Shown here: in pieces, positions 60,991 to 64,000 of the stretch
Position numbering within the stretch: position 1 is the stretch's first letter
How the letters are laid out: every line of letters begins with the position of its first letter
Source of the DNA: Byssochlamys sp. IMV 00236
Taxonomy: Eukaryota > Ascomycota > Eurotiomycetes > Eurotiales > Thermoascaceae
Reading direction: 5' to 3'
DNA length: 64,000 bases
NCBI GenBank assembly: GCA_001931875.2
Contig: MSJH02000824.1
Location: 151,837-215,836 of the forward strand
The notes under the pieces: generated by a model
The model's input: the letters and a program-made list of their open reading frames with translations, nothing else
Told to the model about the DNA's origin: nothing
Databases searched by the model: none
Made by a program: the position numbers and the translations under genes

Positions 60991-63900
60991 TTTGTTTTGA
61001 AAACTGGAGTTCACTGGGAATTATGCATGAGGATGTAGCACTCGTATGCCATGTAGAGGACAGGACACTGGATGTGTGCAGGTTACGATCATCGCAGTTT
61101 TAATGATTTGGGCGTTCCCTTCCCTCCTCATAGCATTCCTTTCAGATCTTGCATGGAGCTTCCAAGTGAACATGTTCGTTAGAAAAATGCATGATATACA
61201 AGTGCCTCAGAAATCAACGTCTGTATAGCATTGTACATATGTACCAGTTTCTGGCGTCCAAGCACTTCAGCCCCTCCCTCGCCAGAGGAGAGTTGGTCAA
61301 TCAATCAACTAACTAGAGACACATAAGTTCTATATCTCTCCAGTTGAGCATAACAGGTTATCGTGCCTAAGTGCAGAATTTGTGGTCTCTTGCGTCGCTT
61401 TTGGGATGGTCGGGAGGTCAATCGGAGACTGTGTGTAAGTATTTTGCCCCACATACTTAATGTACTCTCCCCGATAGGTCGCTGTTTATGTACTGTATGG
61501 GCATATTACAATGTTGATTCTTCGCGTTATTACGTAGATTCGTTAAGGAGGAGGGTTGGAAATCATTTTACCTGGGTTTAGCTAAGGGGAAAATTTTTTT
61601 CACTCTATCTTTTGAGGGTGATCGTGATGGGAAGAAGTTCAGATGATATGCGTATTTTTAGACTAAACAGTGCGCGCGAGTTTGTCCTTCATGATAATAA
61701 AAATATGGTCATTGAATTTCTGCTGGCTTTCCAGAATGACATTTTTAGTTTTTATGATTGTAATGATTGAGGTGATACAATATCTGCGTAATCGGTCCAG
61801 TAGAGACATTAATTTGACTATCTTGTCCTACCGTCTAGCATTACTACTCACCTGGATGAAATAACTTGACAAGTAGTTAGATAATGGCGATTGCTAGGTA
61901 GATTATAGGGATAAATAGCGATTCTAAGATTACGATGCTGCTAGGAGCTGAACAAGTCTGTGATCTACGGCTTCCTCTATTCTGCCACTTTAAGTATACT
62001 ACAATCTTAAAAAGCATTCCTCCTTTCTTAATCTGCACTGTTGTGTCACTTTCAGTATAAAATGTACATTTCCTGCTTGATTGCAAAAGCGTCAAGCGTC
62101 CCTAAAAACTTGATACTTCTGAATTATTACCGATAGACACTGGCTTTTCTCCATAAATATGCTCGATACTCTTTATTCTCATACTCCAGGAACCCCAAGA
62201 GACAAAAACAGATGCTGATATGACTACCTTCGTTCCAAATCAGCAGATAAATCAGTCATCACAGAAAAAAAAAAGCTTGAGGATTTTCTAATATTATTCT
62301 TTCAACCTGAATTACTTACATGGGGCTTAAGTACACTGTTATATCTCTCTAAAGCATCCTAACAGACCCCCCTGGCCACTATTTCCCTCATATCCCATTC
62401 CTAGCTCTCTCACCAGTTACGCAAGTAAGCTGATTTCAGACTTGCCATGAAGAGATCCCGCAAGTCACAGACTAGAGAAGCCATATGCCCCTTATCCATC
62501 TCTCTGATTGAAATACACTCTATCCCTGATCATCACCGAAGACTACTATAACTCGCACTCGAGGCATCGTTGACCTCTCGCTGATAAGGAGCACTCTTGC
62601 TCACTCCTACTTCTTGCTGCTGCTTTTGCTGCTGCCTTGCCAGCTACCCGTCCCTGACATCCTAGCCACTACCCACTTACTACCCGATTATGACTCACGG
62701 GAAAGTTCCGTCGAACTAGACTCTCGGATCGTATACGGATAGTATAGTAATAATATACCGTTTACTTATCGTATCTCGCAGTCTGGAGGTCAATACAAAA
62801 GGCGTGTTCATTACCTACTACGATCTTATGCTGATAATATATCTGAATATCATGGCTATTGTAGAGATGCATCAATAATTCAGCATATAACTACTAACTA
62901 ACTAGTCAACCCATCTAGTTAGACTGATGGATGATTCAACATGATTAGTTATTCTAGTTACTTTAGTGATTAATCAAATAACCCTGAAGTTTTGATTTCT
63001 CTTCACGCAATTTCAAGTTTCAGGGTCCCTTCCCGTGCGACTTACTTTCCCTTTACCATACTTACCGCCGATACGAGCCATCTTTTGTGACATGTAGATT
63101 GAACAAGGATGGACCTGGAATGCAGAACATACCGGCGCGAGCAGTAGCTAATTAGTCTTAACTACGACTTTACTAGGAGAGGTTCTAGAAAAAAAACGAA
63201 AAGCTCACCGCAAAGGTGCCGTGCTAGTCTGCTCTGGCGGCGACATGAGTAGTCTATGCGGAGATTTTTCGACGGCAAATTAATGAAGCTTCATTTCGCC
63301 ATCCTATGAAACAGCTATATTCTATCGGTAAGATTGACCACCCCGGAAATTTAGTCCAGGGAGAGTCTAAGGTATGTATGACGTTTTTTTTTTGCCATTT
63401 TACCTACGGAGTACTTTTATTCTACACTACGGAGCAGAGGAAGGGCCAAGGCGAGACCCTGGAACGGGACGTTTCAGGATCCACGATGTTTGTTTTAGGG
63501 TCCGACTGTGGAACAGGTTGCCATCCTTCATATCCAGGAGCCACACCTTCTCCCCTCACAAGAGCGGGAGCAGAGCAAATCAGAGCTTCATCCGGGCCAG
63601 CCAGAGAGCCCGAGCGCAGATTGTGTGGTTTCTTGACGGTGGCTGCCACCATCCTTGTCGGGAAGGCGATGTGTTACGCCTCCAGCCTATCTATCATCAT
63701 CATCATCGAGTTGTCTTGGGGAAGTGACTTGCCAACGCCGGATGACTTATCGCAAGCAGGTCAATGTCGAAAAGGGCATCCGCCGATGGATCATATTGAC
63801 ATCAATGCGTCGCAAGCCGTATATCTAGGCTGGTGCCTTCCCGGAGATATATACCCTACTGTTTAGTTTACGTCGCCAAGCTGAGAGATATGAAATCTGA

Positions 63901-64000
63901 TGATCAATACTCCTGCAGTCCAGATAAGAGACCGCCATCCGGAGGGCATTGGCTATGGAGAGGAAGAAATGAAGAGCTCGACGATACTCGTCACAGACCA
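60991..64000. other. AT-rich terminal region without convincing genes
   Basis: 3 kb of mostly AT-rich sequence. Two features stand out: a short frame at 61363 with CRICGLLRRFWDGREVNRRLC followed by a good GTAAGT donor, possibly an exon remnant, and a GC-richer island at 63430-63860 with overlapping open frames on both strands. Neither shows a family I recognise. Confidence 0.4.

Overview
This is nuclear DNA of a filamentous ascomycete, most likely an Aspergillus/Penicillium relative (Eurotiales). The support is short spliceosomal introns (about 47-215 nt) with GTRNGY donors, dispersed 5S rRNA genes instead of an rDNA-linked copy, and protein families with typical Pezizomycotina forms (HookA-type dynein adaptor, Ggc1 carrier, Nce101-like protein, a CBM18/GH18 chitinase beside a LysM protein). 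The species cannot be fixed from the sequence alone. Two runs of N (33732-33751 and 45014-45042) show that this is a scaffold from a draft assembly.

Layout. 0-15.5 kb is housekeeping: the 3' part of NADH glutamate synthase (+), Apc15 of the anaphase-promoting complex (+), Bet1 SNARE (-), a twin-CX9C DUF3128 protein (-) divergent from the mitochondrial inner-membrane protein Yme2/Rna12 (+), a cytochrome P450 (+) and the H2A.Z chaperone Chz1 (-). 15.5-17.4 kb is AT-rich and holds a decayed repeat. 17.4-27.9 kb is an accessory chitin block: a large secreted CBM18-GH18 chitinase (-), a divergent secreted LysM/CBM18 protein (+), and a convergent gene for a probable secreted protein of unknown family (-). 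28-38.8 kb is mostly gene-poor, with an Hsp70 gene (-), one intact and one broken 5S rRNA gene, a small Nce101-like gene (-), two pairs of dispersed inverted repeats and a tRNA-derived SINE-like element. 38.8-61 kb is again housekeeping: mitochondrial GTP/GDP carrier Ggc1 (-), ATG8 (-), coproporphyrinogen III oxidase (+), HookA (-), a secreted I9-type inhibitor (-), Pcf11 (+), a Gfo/Idh/MocA dehydrogenase (+), adenylate kinase (-), proteasome subunit Rpn8 (+) and a SWIM zinc-finger protein (-). 61-64 kb is AT-rich with no convincing gene.

How the genes relate. Most are unrelated single-copy core genes, not operons. Three groupings carry information: the chitinase/LysM/unknown block, which fits chitin degradation coupled to chitin binding at the cell wall or in the medium; the DUF3128/Yme2 divergent pair, both probably mitochondrial; and Ggc1, hemF and adk, which are mitochondrial or nucleotide/heme genes but not adjacent enough to imply co-regulation. 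Exon structures below were worked out by eye from splice signals, reading-frame continuity and family conservation; boundaries marked uncertain need transcript data.
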